Shown here: positions 1 to 13,864 of the stretch, piece by piece
How positions within the stretch are numbered: the first letter of the stretch is position 1
Layout of the letters: each line of letters opens with the position of its first letter
From: Lonicera japonica
Taxonomy: Eukaryota; Streptophyta; Magnoliopsida; Dipsacales; Caprifoliaceae
NCBI GenBank assembly: GCA_021464415.1
Contig: CM038467.1
Location: 11,115,411 to 11,179,410, forward strand
Length of the DNA stretch: 64,000 nucleotides
Direction: 5' to 3'
Program-made: the position numbers and the translations under genes
The notes under the pieces: generated by a model
Seen by the model: only the letters and a program-made list of their open reading frames with translations
The model's database searches: none
What the model was told of the DNA's origin: nothing

Positions 1-1820
1 TTTGGTAAAACTATCTTTCTTACAAACGGCGCCAAATTGTTGGTGCTAAAATCTGGGAGGGTATTTTAGACAACACATGGTCAAATGATTATATCAACTA
101 ATTAGAGCAATAAAGGTACTGAATTTAAGAGGCTCAAAAATTTATAAAGAAGGTTAGCCTCGTATGAAAATACGGGGGAGCTCCAGAGCTCATTGGAAGA
201 GCTCCGGTATCCAAGCTTTATAATTTGTAATGTAAAAATGAGCATCTAGGTCGGACACCCATATCCATCAGAGTTCTAGCTTTCAGGTGCTCTTCAAGTA
301 GAGCCTCCAAGTTCCCGTCTTCAAATTGTCCAGAATTGTGTGGGGCTTGGCTAAATTAACTCGAAACGGCCCAAAGAATTCAAGTCACATCCTCTGGCGG
401 TGATGCGCGTCATTTTTCAACTAAATTTCTTCGTTTAAGCCTTTGAATCCGCGTTTTTACTATCCGAATAGAGCTCCTCTGAATTCCTTTTTTTGTGACA
501 TAACATGTTGCTGACGTGAATGGCCCACGTGTAAGCTTATAGTTAGATGGGTAGATTGAATTATTAATTAACACCATCATTAATAAATTAATAATAAGTT
601 GTTGGGGTTCCATTTAGTTTAAGTCCATAATACTTTTAAGTTGGCATTTTCTATGTAGATTGAGCTTCCTGGATTCTGATCAGATCGGCTCAACATTGAT
701 TTTGATCACGAGTCCCATTCATACCAGGTAGGCATAGAAGTAGGCAATTTTAGATTTTTCAAACAACGTACCCATGTGGCGAGCACTGAGAAGGAGAATT
801 AAAAAAATGTGCTTAAAAATTAACTCAAACACTTTTTTTTTTAAAATAAAATAAAAACAACAACGTACCCAAAGTGCACATTTAGGTGAAGTTTGGTGCA
901 ACTTTACTAGATGGATTGTTGGGACACAATTAATTTACTTGAGAATCGAAAAATTAATTTAGGTTGCTTGTGTATTTCATTTGATTTTGGATGTAAGCCA
1001 GTTTTTTTTTTTTTTTTTTTAATTTCCTTTTTTCTTCTTCTTTTCTGAACGTGTATAGGATTAAATTAAATAGAAAAGAGAAATGTTGCATTTACTAGAA
1101 CATGACATTGTTAAATTTAAAACTATTATATCATTGGCTACAAAAAAGAACAAAAAAGAAAAGAAAAGAAAAGTTAAAAACTTGCAAGTACAATTTAAAA
1201 GTAAGTGTTCTTGTGGAGCAAATATTTCTTTAAAGGTGATGATATTTTCACTTTAGAAAATATTTAGTTTTGCTTATATTTTTTATTTGGTCTTTGAAAA
1301 TTAAATAAATATATATGTTATTCAATTTTTAAGAATTAAATATAAATTTAACAATATCTTATTTAACTCTTAAGAATCGAATAATATATAGTTTATTTGA
1401 TTTTTAAGAATTAATTAAAAATAAGAATAAGAAAAAGTATTTTGTGAAGGATAAATATTAAAAAAAAAATTCAAAAAAAATAAAAGAAGACATAAAGTGT
1501 GCGGTCAAACAGCAAAGGGTGTTCTACTGTTCTGATCAAAAAAAAAAAAAAAAAAAAAAAACAGAAGAGGGTGAAAAAATAAAATATAGAAACTCGTACG
1601 ATGGATTGAGGTGCACATGTACATGTTGGGCTAAATAAATTTGACATTGACGGGGATGGGGTTTGTAACGTAGCAGCGGGTGCTGTGATTTATCCGGCGA
1701 TTCTATCCATACATATATCCACGTTATCATCTCCCTCTCCCTCTCCCCCATCTAACTTCTTCTTCTTCTTCTTCTACTAATAACTAATAAATACTACTTT
1801 TTGCAGTTTTACAGACATAT
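1..1820. other. left-end non-coding DNA upstream of EX2-like gene
   Basis: No convincing gene is visible. The first 500 bases have a more mixed composition than the rest and look like old repeat sequence, but I could not find terminal repeats or a recognisable protein. The remainder is AT-rich with simple runs: a T-run near 1003-1020 and an A-run at about 1538-1561. The short open frames here are low-complexity. Confidence 0.5.
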
Positions 1821-1838
1821 ATATTATATTTATATAGA
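1821..1838 (+). promoter_or_regulatory. TATA-rich core promoter candidate for the EX2-like gene
   Basis: A TATA-rich stretch (tatattatatttatatag) lies about 60-75 bases upstream of the ATG at 1897. This spacing suits a core promoter with a short leader. The sequence is seen directly; promoter function is inferred. Confidence 0.35.
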
Positions 1839-1896
1839 TAGATATTGAAGAAGTTAACGACCTCAAAGGGCGCTCGCTTCAGAGGAAGCTATAAAA

Positions 1897-4800
1897 ATGG
1901 CGGTGGCCAAGGCTTGGGCCACGGGACATTCAGTCCCAATCTCTTCTTCTATCGATTCCCCTATTCTACACAGCAACAACAAATCTCTCCATCTCAAGTT
2001 CGAATTGGGCTGTGGCTCGACTCTCACTAAATCCCCCATTTTTAGGAACCGGAAGAACTCAAAGCTTAATTGCCGGTGCACCCCCACCACCACCACCACC
2101 ACCAGCTCTAATAATTATAATGATAACATCTACTCTTCTTGTTTAGATTGGGACTGGAATCGCTGGACTCGCCATTTCTCTGAAATCGAACAGGCTGAGG
2201 GCTTTGCTTCTCTTCTCAAGGTTCCATTCCCCCTTTTATTATTTATCGCCTCAGTCCCTCTTGTTGTAATTCATTACTTTTGTATCACAATTTTCTAACC
2301 ATTAATTTATTCCTCTTGTCCCTGCGATTTAATACCTTAGTTGGGATTTTCAACTAGGGCTTTAATTGATTTGATTGGGTGTAGCTTCTTAATCTAGTTC
2401 CTGATCAACTTGATTTTTTGATGTTGTGCGCTTAGTGAATTAATTAAATTGAATATCCCAACACCAATTTGTGAATTATTAAAACTGAAATCCGATGCAA
2501 GCAATTCAATGTTATAATTGTACTACTTTAATTAATCTCAGCACCGATGTAAGTGGTGCTAAATGTAGTCTTCTTCTTCTATGTGGTTAATTATCTTCAG
2601 CTGTTTACCGGGGTCAGTAGAATTTTGTAAGGACTAAAGACCATTTGTCATTCATTGCATAAAGTTAAAGATTAAATATGGTACACCATGTCTTGAACTG
2701 TGAGAGTGATATCCAATCGCCTCCTTTTGGCTCCCTTCCCACTTTTCTTTGGACTTACTTAGATTCATCACGTGTAGTACACTAAAATGAATTAAAGAAA
2801 ATAAATTATCAAAATATCCTAATAAAAGAAAAATCTTTCACTTTGCTTGACAACACCGTGCCCCCTTCAAATTTTTTTGGGCACCTCAATTTTAGGCGTC
2901 CAGACCTTTCATTCTTTTCAAAGTATGTAGTCCTTTTATTGTTCTTGAAGGAAGTGCATTTAAAATCAAATAATAGGGAATTTTTTAATTGGAGAACGGT
3001 GACTGATTTTTTTAGAACCGAGGCAAGTAGTCGGTTAGAGAGACCTTTTGAGGAAGGGGAGATTAGAGCAACTATAGAGGATTCTGATGGGGATAAATCG
3101 CCATGACCGGATGGTTTTACCATAGAAATTTGTAGAAAAGGTTTGAATATTTTCAAAGAAGACGTTCTCAGTGTCTTTAATGTATTTTTTGAGAATGGTA
3201 CTTTGAACGCGTGCACAAATTTAACCTACGTTTGTTTAATCCCTAAAAAATTATCCTCTATAAAACTCAAGGACTATAGACCGATTAGCCTTGTAACGAG
3301 CTTATATAAAACTTTGGCTAAAGTTTTAGCCTCGAGGCTTAAAGAGGTGATGGGAGAAACGGTTGGATTTGCACAAGGGGCTTTTGTCAAAGGGTGGAAA
3401 ATTCTGGACCTTGTTCTAATTGCCAATGAGAGTGTGGAAGAGTATAAGGAAGAGAAAAAGGAAGGGATTGTTTTCAAAATTGATTTTGAGAAAGCCTAAG
3501 ATCATATAGAGTGGGACTTTATAGATCATGTGTTTGGTAAAAAAGGATTTGGCGAGAGGTGGAGAAGATGGATTAGGGTATGCCTTTCATCCTCTAATTT
3601 TTCTATAATGGTTAACAGGAGAACTAAAGGTCATTTTAATGCCACTTGAGGCATTCGTCAAGGGGATCCACTGTCTCCTTTTCTCTTTGTCCTAGTAGTG
3701 GATGTGCTTAACCGATTAGTGGAGAGAGCAAGGGGAGTGAACCTTTTAAAAGGATTTGAGATCTCGGGAAGGAAAAAATTAATTTGTCACATCTTCAATT
3801 TGCGGATGACACCATTTTTTCCTCTCAAAGGAGGAATGCAACCTTAGAAATTGGATTGGCATCTTGGATTTATTTGGGCTAGCGTCAGGTCTTAAAATAA
3901 ATATGGCAAAAAGTGCGCTAGTAGGTATTAATGTAAGCGAGGAAGAAGTACAAGCTTTAGCAAATTTGGCGGGTTGTGACATGAGCTCTTGGCCACTTTC
4001 ATATTTGGGCATGAGAACAGATTGGGTTTTTGGAACCCAGTCATTGAAAAAATATCCAAAAAACTTGAGGGTTGGTTGAAGGGTTGCCTTTCAAGGGGTG
4101 GTAGACTCACACTTATTCGATCAGTTCTTGAAAGTTTGCCCATATACTATTTGTCCCTTTTCAAAATGCCCATTTCGGTTTGTAAAATTATTGAAAAAAC
4201 ATGTGAGATTTTTTTTGGGAGGGCTTGGGTGAGAATAAGAGTGATCATCTTGTAGATTGGAAAATTGTTTCCAAAAATAAAGTCGTGGGATGTTTAGGTG
4301 TAGGCAACCTTGCCAAGAAAAATGAGGCACTATTGGGTAAGTGGCTCTGATTTCCTCTAGAACAAAACTCACTTCTTTTTTCCTTTTTTTTTTAAAATTA
4401 AGGGAGGTCTAAGTCTCTCCCTTAATTCTACAAACAAAGAAAACCCCCCCACCCACCCCATGAGTCGAACCCTTGACCTCAAGACAAAGGTGGAGGTTGC
4501 CTACCACTGGGCCAACCCCTCTCCTCTAGAACAAAACTCACTTTGGTGCTCAATTATTAGAAGTATGGGATTCATGAGAATGGTTGGGACTCGAACGTGG
4601 TGATTAGAGGGCTCCTCGTAATCCTTGGAAAGCAATTTGTAAGGGCATTGAGTTTTTCAAAACCTTTATTAAGTCTAAGGTGGGTGTGGGAAATATTATT
4701 CGCTTTTGGGAAGATCATTGGATTGAACATTGACCGCTAGCTTCTACATTCCCTAGTATTTACAGAATTTCCCATAGAACACTCTCCCCTATCTCTTCTT

Positions 4801-7800
4801 TTGTTGAGTGGAATTCAGCCGATTCGTATTCTTGGGATATTTCATTTCGTAGAAACCTTAATGATAGGGAGTTTCTGGAATATATGGGGCTGCTGAATTC
4901 TATTGAGGATTTTTCTCTTTCATCTTCGATCAAGGATCAGAGGGTTTGGTTGGGGGATAAATCTGGGATATTCTCTTGCAAATCTTTCTTTGAATTGATT
5001 ATTCAGTTCCCGGAAGATGTTCCCTTTGTGCCTTACAAAATGATTTGGAAGATGGGTATTCCTCCCAAAGTTAAAGTCTTTGCTTGGTTGGCTTCTTGGA
5101 GAAGAGTCAACACGTGTGATTTTCCTCCAATCAGAAGGCCATCTCATGCTATCTCCCCATCTTGGTGTACCCTTTGCAAGAAAGATAGTGAATCTATAGA
5201 TCACATTTTGCTTCATTGTAATTATGCCAAGAAGTTATGGGATAAAGCTAGATTGATCTTTGAAGTGGCTGGGGCGTTTCCTAAACGGTGGCATGACTTT
5301 TTATGCATTGATTGGCAATTCAGAGGCAACAAAAGGAAGGCCAAAGCATTATGGAGACGTTGCTCTATGGCATTGGCGTGGTTGATATGGCAAGAAAGGA
5401 ACGCTAGAGTGTTTGAGGATAAGCAAATAGATGTAGCTGAGGTGTGGAGTAAAGTTAAGATGATTGCATCACTTTGGGCCGGCACTTCCAATCGTTTTGG
5501 AAATTTATTGATTTCAGAGATTTCTAACAATTGGGAGGCAGTGTTGCTTTAACTATTCAGTGGGGTTGTACTGTTAAAAGATGGCAGAATTTGTTTCTTT
5601 TTTCTTTGTTAGATTTTTGATTGTTAGGAACTTAGGATATATGATTTTTTTTTTTTGTAAGATGTTTGGGTGGACTGCTGGTCCATCATCCTTTCTTTTG
5701 GCTCTGTGCAATCTTGCTTTTTATGATTATCATAAAAAAAAAAGCAGTCGTTTCTGAAAAATAAAATAAAATAAAAAAACACAATCGACACCTCACATTT
5801 AATCATTCTGTCTGTTTCTGTGCCTTGCAGTTTCAACTAGAAGATGCAATAGAGAATGAGGACTTCCAGGAAGCTGCAAAGTTGAAAACAGCTATAGCAG
5901 AAGCAACATCAAAGGACAGTATTGCTGAAGTTATGTCTCAGTTGAAGGTTGGATGGTTAATTTAATGAGTAGTAGTAATACGAAATTGCATGCAGCCATT
6001 CACAAAAAGGTTGGAATATAATATGTTTGTTCTGTTCCTTGTAGGATGCAATAGACGAAGAGCGTTACCATGATGCTTTGAGTTTGTGCAGGAATACAGG
6101 AAGTGGACTGGTAATTTTTCTTGGATACAATTTCATCATGTTTACTAGTATACTGTTCTCTTCCTTGTTTCCAATCAATTGACAGGTTAGAAGGAGATTG
6201 ATGGATTAAACCACCGATATAATGTAAAAAATAATTGTGGCTATAATATGAAATATTGCTGAACCTTACGAGGAGCTCAAAGTTAATGAACTGAAATACA
6301 ACAACAGCAAGTTCAAATTAATAATTCTGTGCATCTGGCTAAAGTTGCATTGATGCGAAGAAAGCAATTATTACTTGAATGAATGTCTTCAAATAGGCGA
6401 CTTGTAGTGATTACCTTCTTTCTGGATATTAATGAATCTGTTTATTTATCTAAATGAGGGTAGCAAAACCAAGAAAGAAAATAAGGAGATTGTAACTTTC
6501 ATCCTCTGTCAAGGCTGATAAAGTGTGATGAGAGAACTATAGAAGAAAATTTTGGTCTCTTTCATGAATCCTTGTTTGTTGTGCTGCTCCACATGTTAAA
6601 TTTTAAAACTGTCCCCTCATTTGAGACAACCGTGTATAAGCTATGGAAATTAAACTTTAGCTTCTCATTTATTATATCCTACCGATATTAATGAATTTCC
6701 AATTTTATATTTTTCTATCCCACTTTCAGGTTGGATGGTGGGTGGGCTATTCTAAAGATTCTGACGACCCGTTTGGCAGACTAGTACGTGTAACTCCTGG
6801 TGTGGGCAGATTTGTTGGCAAAAGTTATAGTCCTAGGTAGTATTATCAGATAGAATAGCTCAAGTTTTCCTCTGCTTGTGGTTTACTGTTATATGACGTA
6901 TACTGATGATTGCTTATGACAGACAGTTGGTCACTGCATCTCCTGGAACTCCACTGTTTGAAATTTTTGTTGTCAAAGATGATGATGATATGTATTCTAT
7001 GCAGGTGATCCTATAAATGCCTTCTACCCATCCCTTTATAAGAGTCACTATTTAACTTCCCCACATTTTAGGGAAACACTAATTTTGACGTCAATGGTCA
7101 ATAATAAAGTTATTTTCTATTGTGAGATTTGGGAACTTAATAATGTCCCAAAAGGAAATGTGATTGTTAATTTTGGACGTCCCAAAAAGGAAACTGTTCC
7201 TGATGATATGTCTCTGTTGATAGGTAGTCTTCTTGCAGCGAACCAAAGGAAGTACAACAAAATCCGCCTTGAACTCAAAACCAACAAGAGGTCAATCCAC
7301 TGCAGAAATCGAGAATGCATCTGTAGTTGATGTTAAAATGAACGAAGATAATAAGTCGGCAAAAAGTGATGAGAAGAGCATAAGCTCTGAGGATGCAACC
7401 GAGGACGGGATAAGAAGCTTGATAAATTTCATCAAAGATAAAATCCCCGAACTGAAAGTAAAATTGCCTACAGTGATGCAATTGATTGAAGAAGATGAAG
7501 AGGATACAACTTCCAATGAAGACTCTGAAAATGAATCTAGTAATTTGGATGAACCGAAGCCTGACCGGGTAGCTGTAGGAGGCAGTAGCGATGCAATGGA
7601 AGATGGGAAAGATAAGGATATGAAGCTTTTCATTGGTGGGGTTTTACATAAAAAAGATGACACATTTTCCAAGGATGAGTACACACGTGTACCGGCTGAA
7701 ATTGAAGATATGGAAAGAGATTCATTTGTGTTACACGTTCCAATGAAAAGTCAAAATTGTAGGACCGAGGAAAATGTCGAGTCCAAGGTCAAAGTGGCAG

Positions 7801-9544
7801 CTTTAGCAGCTCAAGGTGTTTCGGAGCTTATGCCTCCTGATGTGGCCAAGGCGTTCTGGAATTCTGGTAAAGGATCTTCAAAGGTGAGTTGGGAATGAAT
7901 TTGGGCACTTGGCTGCATACATATATATTAATATATATATATATTATAGACAATCAGATCTAACTCAAGGACACATGTACTTGATTTTCATCTCGTTACA
8001 TTCTTCTTTCAAAATGGGGAGATCCTCTATGATGATTCTTGTTGTCTTATGACTTAAAAAGATTTAGTATCAAGAATCCTATTTGGTCCTATTTGTGACT
8101 TTGGAAATTATTTGCAGCTTCAATTGCATTCTTTCTAAATCGAGAGAAAATGCTGGAATTAAACTTATTTTGTGGGTATTGGACAAAAACATCAGAGCCA
8201 GTGCATAAGGTTATGCAGGGTCCAGAAAAGACCTTGTTTCTGAATAGCGCCACTTGAAATGAAAATTTTCTACATAATCAGACTCCATCCCCCTTTGTTT
8301 TGTCCTGGTATTTATTTGCTATCAATAATGTAGGCCTTCAGGGATGTGCGTGAAATGGTCAAACTTGCGGTCAGTCAGGCTCAAAAGCGGGAAAAGTTAG
8401 CCGAGTACACAAATTTTCGACGGATTACCACTTCCAGAGGTGATTTGGATCCATTTGATGGTGCGTTTGCCCCTCTCTCTCTCTCACACACACACACAGA
8501 GGCAAAGTGCGGGTGCATCTTATTAGACAGTTGGAGCAAAAGTAACATCTTTGAGGGTTCAACCTGTTGGTTCTTGTGTAGGTCTATATGTTGGTGCATT
8601 TGCCCCGTATGGCACTGAGATAGTGCAACTGAGGCGTAAGTATGGTAATTGGAATGATGTGAATGATGCTGAAAAATCTTCGGATGTGGATTTTTTTGAA
8701 TATGTTGAGGCGGTAAAGCTTACAGGAGATCTAAATTTACCGGCTGGCAAGGTTCATAGCTTTTAGTGTATATTGTTACTATTGATTATTGAATGCAATA
8801 AATGTTTGTTCTGTGATTTATACACTTGTAGTGTAAATTATATGCATATTAATTGGTACAACTTTTGATTCTTCAGGTGACATTTCGTGCTAAAATTGGG
8901 AAGGGGAGTCGTGTCTCGAACCGGGGATTGTATCCTGATGAATTAGGAGTGGTAATAAAGTCTGGAATTTTTGTAATCCGCATACTTCTGCTTTTAAGGA
9001 ATAATTACAACGCACTCCCCTCTGTTTTTGGAAAGTTCAGAATTCTGAGTAGAGGTCTCTGTAATTATCCCTGCATTTGGCAGATAGGCAGTTTTTACAT
9101 TTCACTTGAAAGTTTAGTATAATTTCCTTCTCTCATATGTGCTTGCCTTAATGAAACTGACTTCTGTAAGATTTTTTTTTCTTTTTAGGTTGCGAGTTAC
9201 AGAGGTCAAGGAAGGATAGCAGAATTTGGGTTCCGAAATCCAAGATGGGTTGAGGGTGAACTTCTACAACTCAACGGCAAGGTAATGCAACCCACTTACC
9301 ATTTCACACGTACCTGTAACCATTCTTTGATACTTTTCTGAGTTGAATTTCAAAAATCTAATTTATAATTTATTTTAACAGCAGTAATTACATATCTATA
9401 ATCTATATTGGTTAAAATTTTCAAATTGTCAATTTTAAATAGGGGATGGGACCATATGTGAGAGGTGCAGACCTTGGTTTCCTTTATGTTGTACCTGAGC
9501 AAAGTTTTCTTGTGCTGTTCAATCGTTTGAAACTACCGGAATAA
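1897..9544 (+). CDS. EX2: EXECUTER 2-like chloroplast singlet-oxygen signalling protein
   Basis: EXECUTER proteins sit at thylakoid margins in chloroplasts and relay singlet-oxygen stress to the nucleus; EX2 is reported to modulate EX1. Eleven exons splice in frame to about 640 aa: 1897-2220, 5831-5947, 6045-6110, 6730-6836, 6923-7004, 7224-7883, 8334-8460, 8582-8751, 8877-8951, 9189-9281, 9443-9544. All junctions are GT-AG. The N-terminus is Ser/Thr/Asn-rich and reads as a transit peptide. Next come DWDWNRW near residue 95, a UVR-like helical pair ([19 protein letters not shown], then [12 protein letters not shown]), GLVGWWVG, and an acidic middle region. The C-terminal singlet-oxygen-sensor (DUF3506) part contains [11 protein letters not shown] and [13 protein letters not shown]596 sits where I recall the oxidised Trp of Arabidopsis EX1. 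Resemblance to EX2 rather than EX1 is from memory of the family. No frame damage is seen. Confidence 0.9.
2835..5741 (+). mobile_element. decayed L1-type LINE inside intron 1 of the EX2-like gene
   Basis: The forward strand encodes fragments of a non-LTR reverse transcriptase. KDYRPISLV lies near 3270, IDFEKA near 3480, [13 protein letters not shown] near 3650 and the catalytic-box equivalent FADDT near 3795. A zinc-binding zf-RVT region follows at 4884-5552 ([19 protein letters not shown], then [14 protein letters not shown]). Endonuclease sequence is missing, so the copy is 5'-truncated. Stops occur at 3104, 3497 and 3647, and the frame shifts near 3780 and 3990, so it is dead. The 3' end is placed at an A-run near 5732-5741. 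The 5' boundary is approximate and no target duplication was found. Confidence 0.85.
4375..4521 (-). mobile_element. tRNA-derived SINE (Au-like) nested in the LINE
   Basis: On the minus strand a pol III A box (tggcccagtgg) is followed about 35 bases later by a B box (ggttcgactc). The body ends in an A-rich tail, seen as T-rich on the plus strand at 4375-4393. The insert is flanked by a perfect 22-bp direct repeat at 4353-4374 and 4522-4543, as expected for target-primed insertion. The duplicated bases belong to the LINE, so the SINE arrived after the LINE. The Au-SINE assignment is by general resemblance. Confidence 0.85.
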
Positions 9545-12500
9545 GCCACAAGACTACGAGACCACTTCCTTTTTTTATCGTGATCTCTTTGCAGAGGCGG
9601 TATTTTTCTTCTCACCTACTCATGTAACTTCGCATGCCTGTTTCTATCTCAGATTTCTTTTTGTTATTCGATGTTCTTCTTCCTTCTTCTTATACCTAAA
9701 ATGTTGTAGTGAAGCTCTTATTAAAATTTTTAATTATAGAATAAAACTGCTTGTATACTCGTATGAAAGTTATGAGCCATATGGTTTCTAGAGTTTGTTT
9801 CCTAGTGTTGAATACTTGATGCCTGATACAAATTTGAGGTAGTCCATTTAGTCTTATTGGTGGTCAGAACTTACCCCTTTTACTAGGTAGCTGTGAGGTC
9901 AACTTTCTCTCCTCTCATTTACGCACGCAAGAAGAACAAGGGATTAGGTTCATAAAATGATCGGTATATTATTAAAGATTCTACATGAAAATAGGTGGGT
10001 ATGCAATGGGGCATCAAAGGCAATTGTTTTGAATAGGAACTCTTTTGTAGTTGTATAAAGTAGCAAGCATGAGTTCTGGTGGTTCCTTCTTCCTACTATG
10101 AGTTTTAGGAGTTTGAATTTTGCACTCGTGTTTTGCAAAGGGCAGGGATTGGCTATTGATATTTTGGCATTTATCTCTCTCCAATCTCCATATCTATCTA
10201 TACCATATAAAAGTCAAGCCACTCAATTTGCTTATGACGCCAATTTTAGTTGTTTTCCTATTTTACCTTTATTATCATTAATGTGGAAAAAACATGCAAG
10301 CAACAAGGTTTTAACGTAACAACTCTAACTGCAAAGCTAACTCCTTTGTTATTTTAAATTAGATCTATTTGTGCATGGAAATTAAGCATGTACGCATGTG
10401 CCTTTTGTTTCTAGTACAGTCAAAACAAATCATTTTTTATGTAATCTCTCCCGCTCTGTATACTCGCTTGTCACTATTTGACCTTTATGTGTTAAGGAAA
10501 CATAATTTCACTATTTGACTTTTATGTGTTAAGAAAACATTAATTTCAGCATAATTAATATTATAAATAGAAAATTTCCCACACGGTTTCAAAGGTGTTA
10601 TTTCTTTCAAAAAGAGATATAAACCCACCGCAGATACAACTGTGATACTCGGATATTTTCTTGGAAGGAGTTGGGGAATGTGGTACTTCTATTATTCACT
10701 AATTTTTATGGGTGCACAGGGCCATAGGCTTTTTTAGAAGTTATTTATCCTGTGGTTGAAAGGGAATGGTTTTTAGTTTTGTAGCAACCTTGTTAGTTTT
10801 GTTTTATATGTACATGGAAAGCTAATCCACCATAGATGTAGGAATGTGTGTGGATGAAGGAAAAGATAAAGCAAGTATATATGCCTTTAGCTTTTTGAGA
10901 GAGAAAGCCTACCCTCAAAGCAAACAACGCTTGAACGAAGCTCTTTTTGGGTACATATATAGTGTTGGGATAGCTTGAACTTTAGACTTTAATCATTTAT
11001 TATTATATTATAATATAAAATAAGAAGCTATTTTGGTGCTATTGAAATCATGTCATTTTTTTTTCTAGACTCGAATCATTACTAACAGCGACATTATTAA
11101 TATGGCTCTCAACTGTTTAAGCTATAAATCATCTCTTTAACCTTTTTTCTCCAAATTATGTGTACTTGAATAACTGATATGTATCGCATGTACACAAAAT
11201 TTTAGTATATTCTTATATATACGAAGTGTTACTATCGGAGGAGATATTGTTCTTTGAGTGCTTTCATCGGATGTGTTTTTAACCTAAAAAGTTGAACTTT
11301 AAAGGGATATGAACTCTAATAATCAGTCTTAAAAAATAAATTGGCTCGACTATTTCATAATTTTAAAGACGATGCGTATAAAAAAAGCCTCTTAAACATT
11401 AAAATTTGAAGGCATAAAGTGTTATCGTGTAATTAAAAAGAAGTTTATTTTGCAATGATATATATTATATATTATTGGGGTTAGTGAAAGCAAATTTTTA
11501 TAGAAGGCTTAAAGTTGACGAAAATGATGAACTGGATGGATACATATGAGCTCTAGAAATAATTTATTGCTATAGCGTAAGTTTTTTTTTTTTTTTTTTT
11601 TTTTTTATCCTTTCGCAATACCTTTCTGTACCAACAAAAATCTTCTTTATTTTTTTATTTTTATTTTTTTTGCTTTTTAACTTTAAGACCTGACTTTTTG
11701 CTGCTAATCAAAGCAGTATAATTAATATTTATTCTTATGTAGTTAACATATTAGTAATAATCAATAAGAAGAGAAGATTGGGAGTGGGCGCCAGCACCAG
11801 CACAATTGATTGCCATAGCAGTGCCAAATATGCATTGAGTGTGGTCGATGTTGACTTAAAGCAGAATCCTTGAAGCTCTACATTTTTTTTTTACGTACTA
11901 GTTTGTCCCTCTCTCTCCCACAAGTAAATAAAGGCAGGCACCAAAGGATATATTTAGGACCCCTTTTTAACTCATAGTTTTTTTACTCCTTCCGTGTCAA
12001 ATAAATAAATAATTTTGTAAATTATTATACTACTTTCTTGGTTTTACATAAAAATTTCTTTGGACATTTGGCAACAAAAAAATAAAGAAAAGATAGATAA
12101 AAAACTATTATTCCAATTAATTCAACTCTTTTTTCAGTTTGTCAACAAAATTAATTATTTGTAAAGTAATTGTCCCTCATTTTTAAACTAGTTTTCCAGT
12201 ACACCTCATAATTAAGATTTTTAATTTTAAAAGTGGTATACTAATACTAACTTTTATTACAAGAAAATTATTATCGTTATTAGAATTTATTTGCGATAAC
12301 ATGCATTAAAACACAGGAGGAGTTATTATAAGATGTGCTCTAATATTTTAGCCTGGGAATAATAATGGCTAATTTTGTTTCTATTCGTCATATTTTACAG
12401 TTAACCCACTCTTAAATTATGAAAATTTTAATCAAATTTTTACAAACCCTAATATCAGTACGTAATTTAAGTATATAATAATGGAAAATCTTTTGTCAAC

Positions 12501-13864
12501 GAGAGAATTGAACAATACTTTGTAACACAAAGAAGACTCGACAGTAGAATAGATTAATTTGCATTAGAAGTTTGGAAAGAACTGGGTATTAATATTGAGA
12601 ACGGTTTATTTTTATTACAATCAACAGAGACTGCACGTTTAATGGTATGTTCTTTTTTGTTTTACTTATGAATTCATACTTGAAATTTAATTTAATTTAA
12701 TTTTAAATCTAGTAGAAGAACTTAATTCCGGATACGACATTACATATTTCAGCAAAACCTGAGTTAATATTTAATGTTGGATCCAAAACTAATTTGTTGT
12801 CTCAAAATAATAATTGTATTATTTTTTTATATTTCTTTTAAACTTATGAAAAGCAGTCATGATTTTTTTTAAGATCTTAAGGTATCAACGTCAAAGGAAT
12901 TTATTATTCTAGAAACTTTATCAATGTTACAATCGGTTAAAAGTGATATCAATGATGTGCCGATACAAGAAATGTTGCAATCGGTTAAAACTTTATCGGT
13001 TTTTTAAATATATACACATATTTATCAATTACTAATATAAATCCTAAATGAAGAATATCAAAATAAAGTTTTAGAATTTGTGATGAAGAAGACGAAAATA
13101 ACGAGCGCGATCCTTCTAGATATGGCACTTAACTTGTGAGAAAGAACGAGATAGTGGGGAAAGAATGAGGAATGAGGAGATGAAAGAAGAGGCAGTAGGA
13201 AAAGAGGAAAGAATAATGAGTCTGTGGGAAAAAGAGAGATAGTGGATATCTGTAAGTGAGAAAAAGATAAAAATACCGTAAAAATTAGAATGGGAGTAAG
13301 GATTTAAATTATTATTTTTTTGTTATTTTACTTCAGCTTAATTATGATATACTCATTACTTAATAATATTATGATCTAACTTTTTAAAGTAGACGTACTT
13401 ATTAATCTTGTGGATATTTTAATATTAAATTATTATTCAAAATAATATTTATAAAATTAAATTAACAATATTTTTTTGTCAGGCTATCCACACTTGCGGA
13501 TTAACTTAATAGGCAATGTGGATTAACTTAACAGTATGGATTAACTGAAAGATATCGCGAATAAAAGTAAAATCACCCATAATAATCATATAAAAATGTA
13601 TTTTTGTAAGAAATATTTTCGTAGTCATTCCTTAATAAAATCTAATATCATCACCCACCTTTAGACACCATAAATCTTCTCAAATAGTATTTATTATTAT
13701 TAACCTTAAAAAGGCACAACTATCTCAATTTACAGACTTTTTTTTGTATAACTAGAGTAATTTTATAAGATATTTTAGTGAGTGGGGGTGGTTTTAAACT
13801 TATTCGGGGAAAAGGGGTAAAGTATAAAAATGTGATTGGTAATGGTGATCTTAAGCCTAAAATC
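9545..13864. other. intergenic DNA between EX2-like gene and first hAT MITE
   Basis: No gene with a credible coding structure was found. The first 150-200 bases probably hold the 3' UTR of the upstream gene. The rest is AT-rich, with a T-run at about 11581-11606 and scattered short duplications. Sequence near 11985-12100 begins like a Stowaway-type MITE (actccttccgt), but its other end was not found. Confidence 0.5.
10471..10546. repeat. two-copy tandem duplication of about 37 bp
   Basis: The phrase starting tcactatttgac and running through tatgtgttaag occurs twice in a row with three or four differences. It looks like a local replication-slippage duplication. No coding or regulatory meaning is apparent. 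Confidence 0.7.

Noticed and set aside
1..60. ggcgcc-containing sequence considered as an LTR retrotransposon primer-binding region
   Set aside because: No LTR pair, polypurine tract or gag-pol sequence is visible in the window.
2221..2298. Open frame of exon 1 of the EX2-like gene continuing past 2220
   Set aside because: The extension is hydrophobic intron sequence; splicing at 2220 joins cleanly to the conserved UVR-like exon at 5831.
4435..4515. tRNA gene on the minus strand suggested by A and B boxes
   Set aside because: The stretch lacks a cloverleaf and is bounded by a 22-bp target duplication with an A-rich tail, so it is a SINE.
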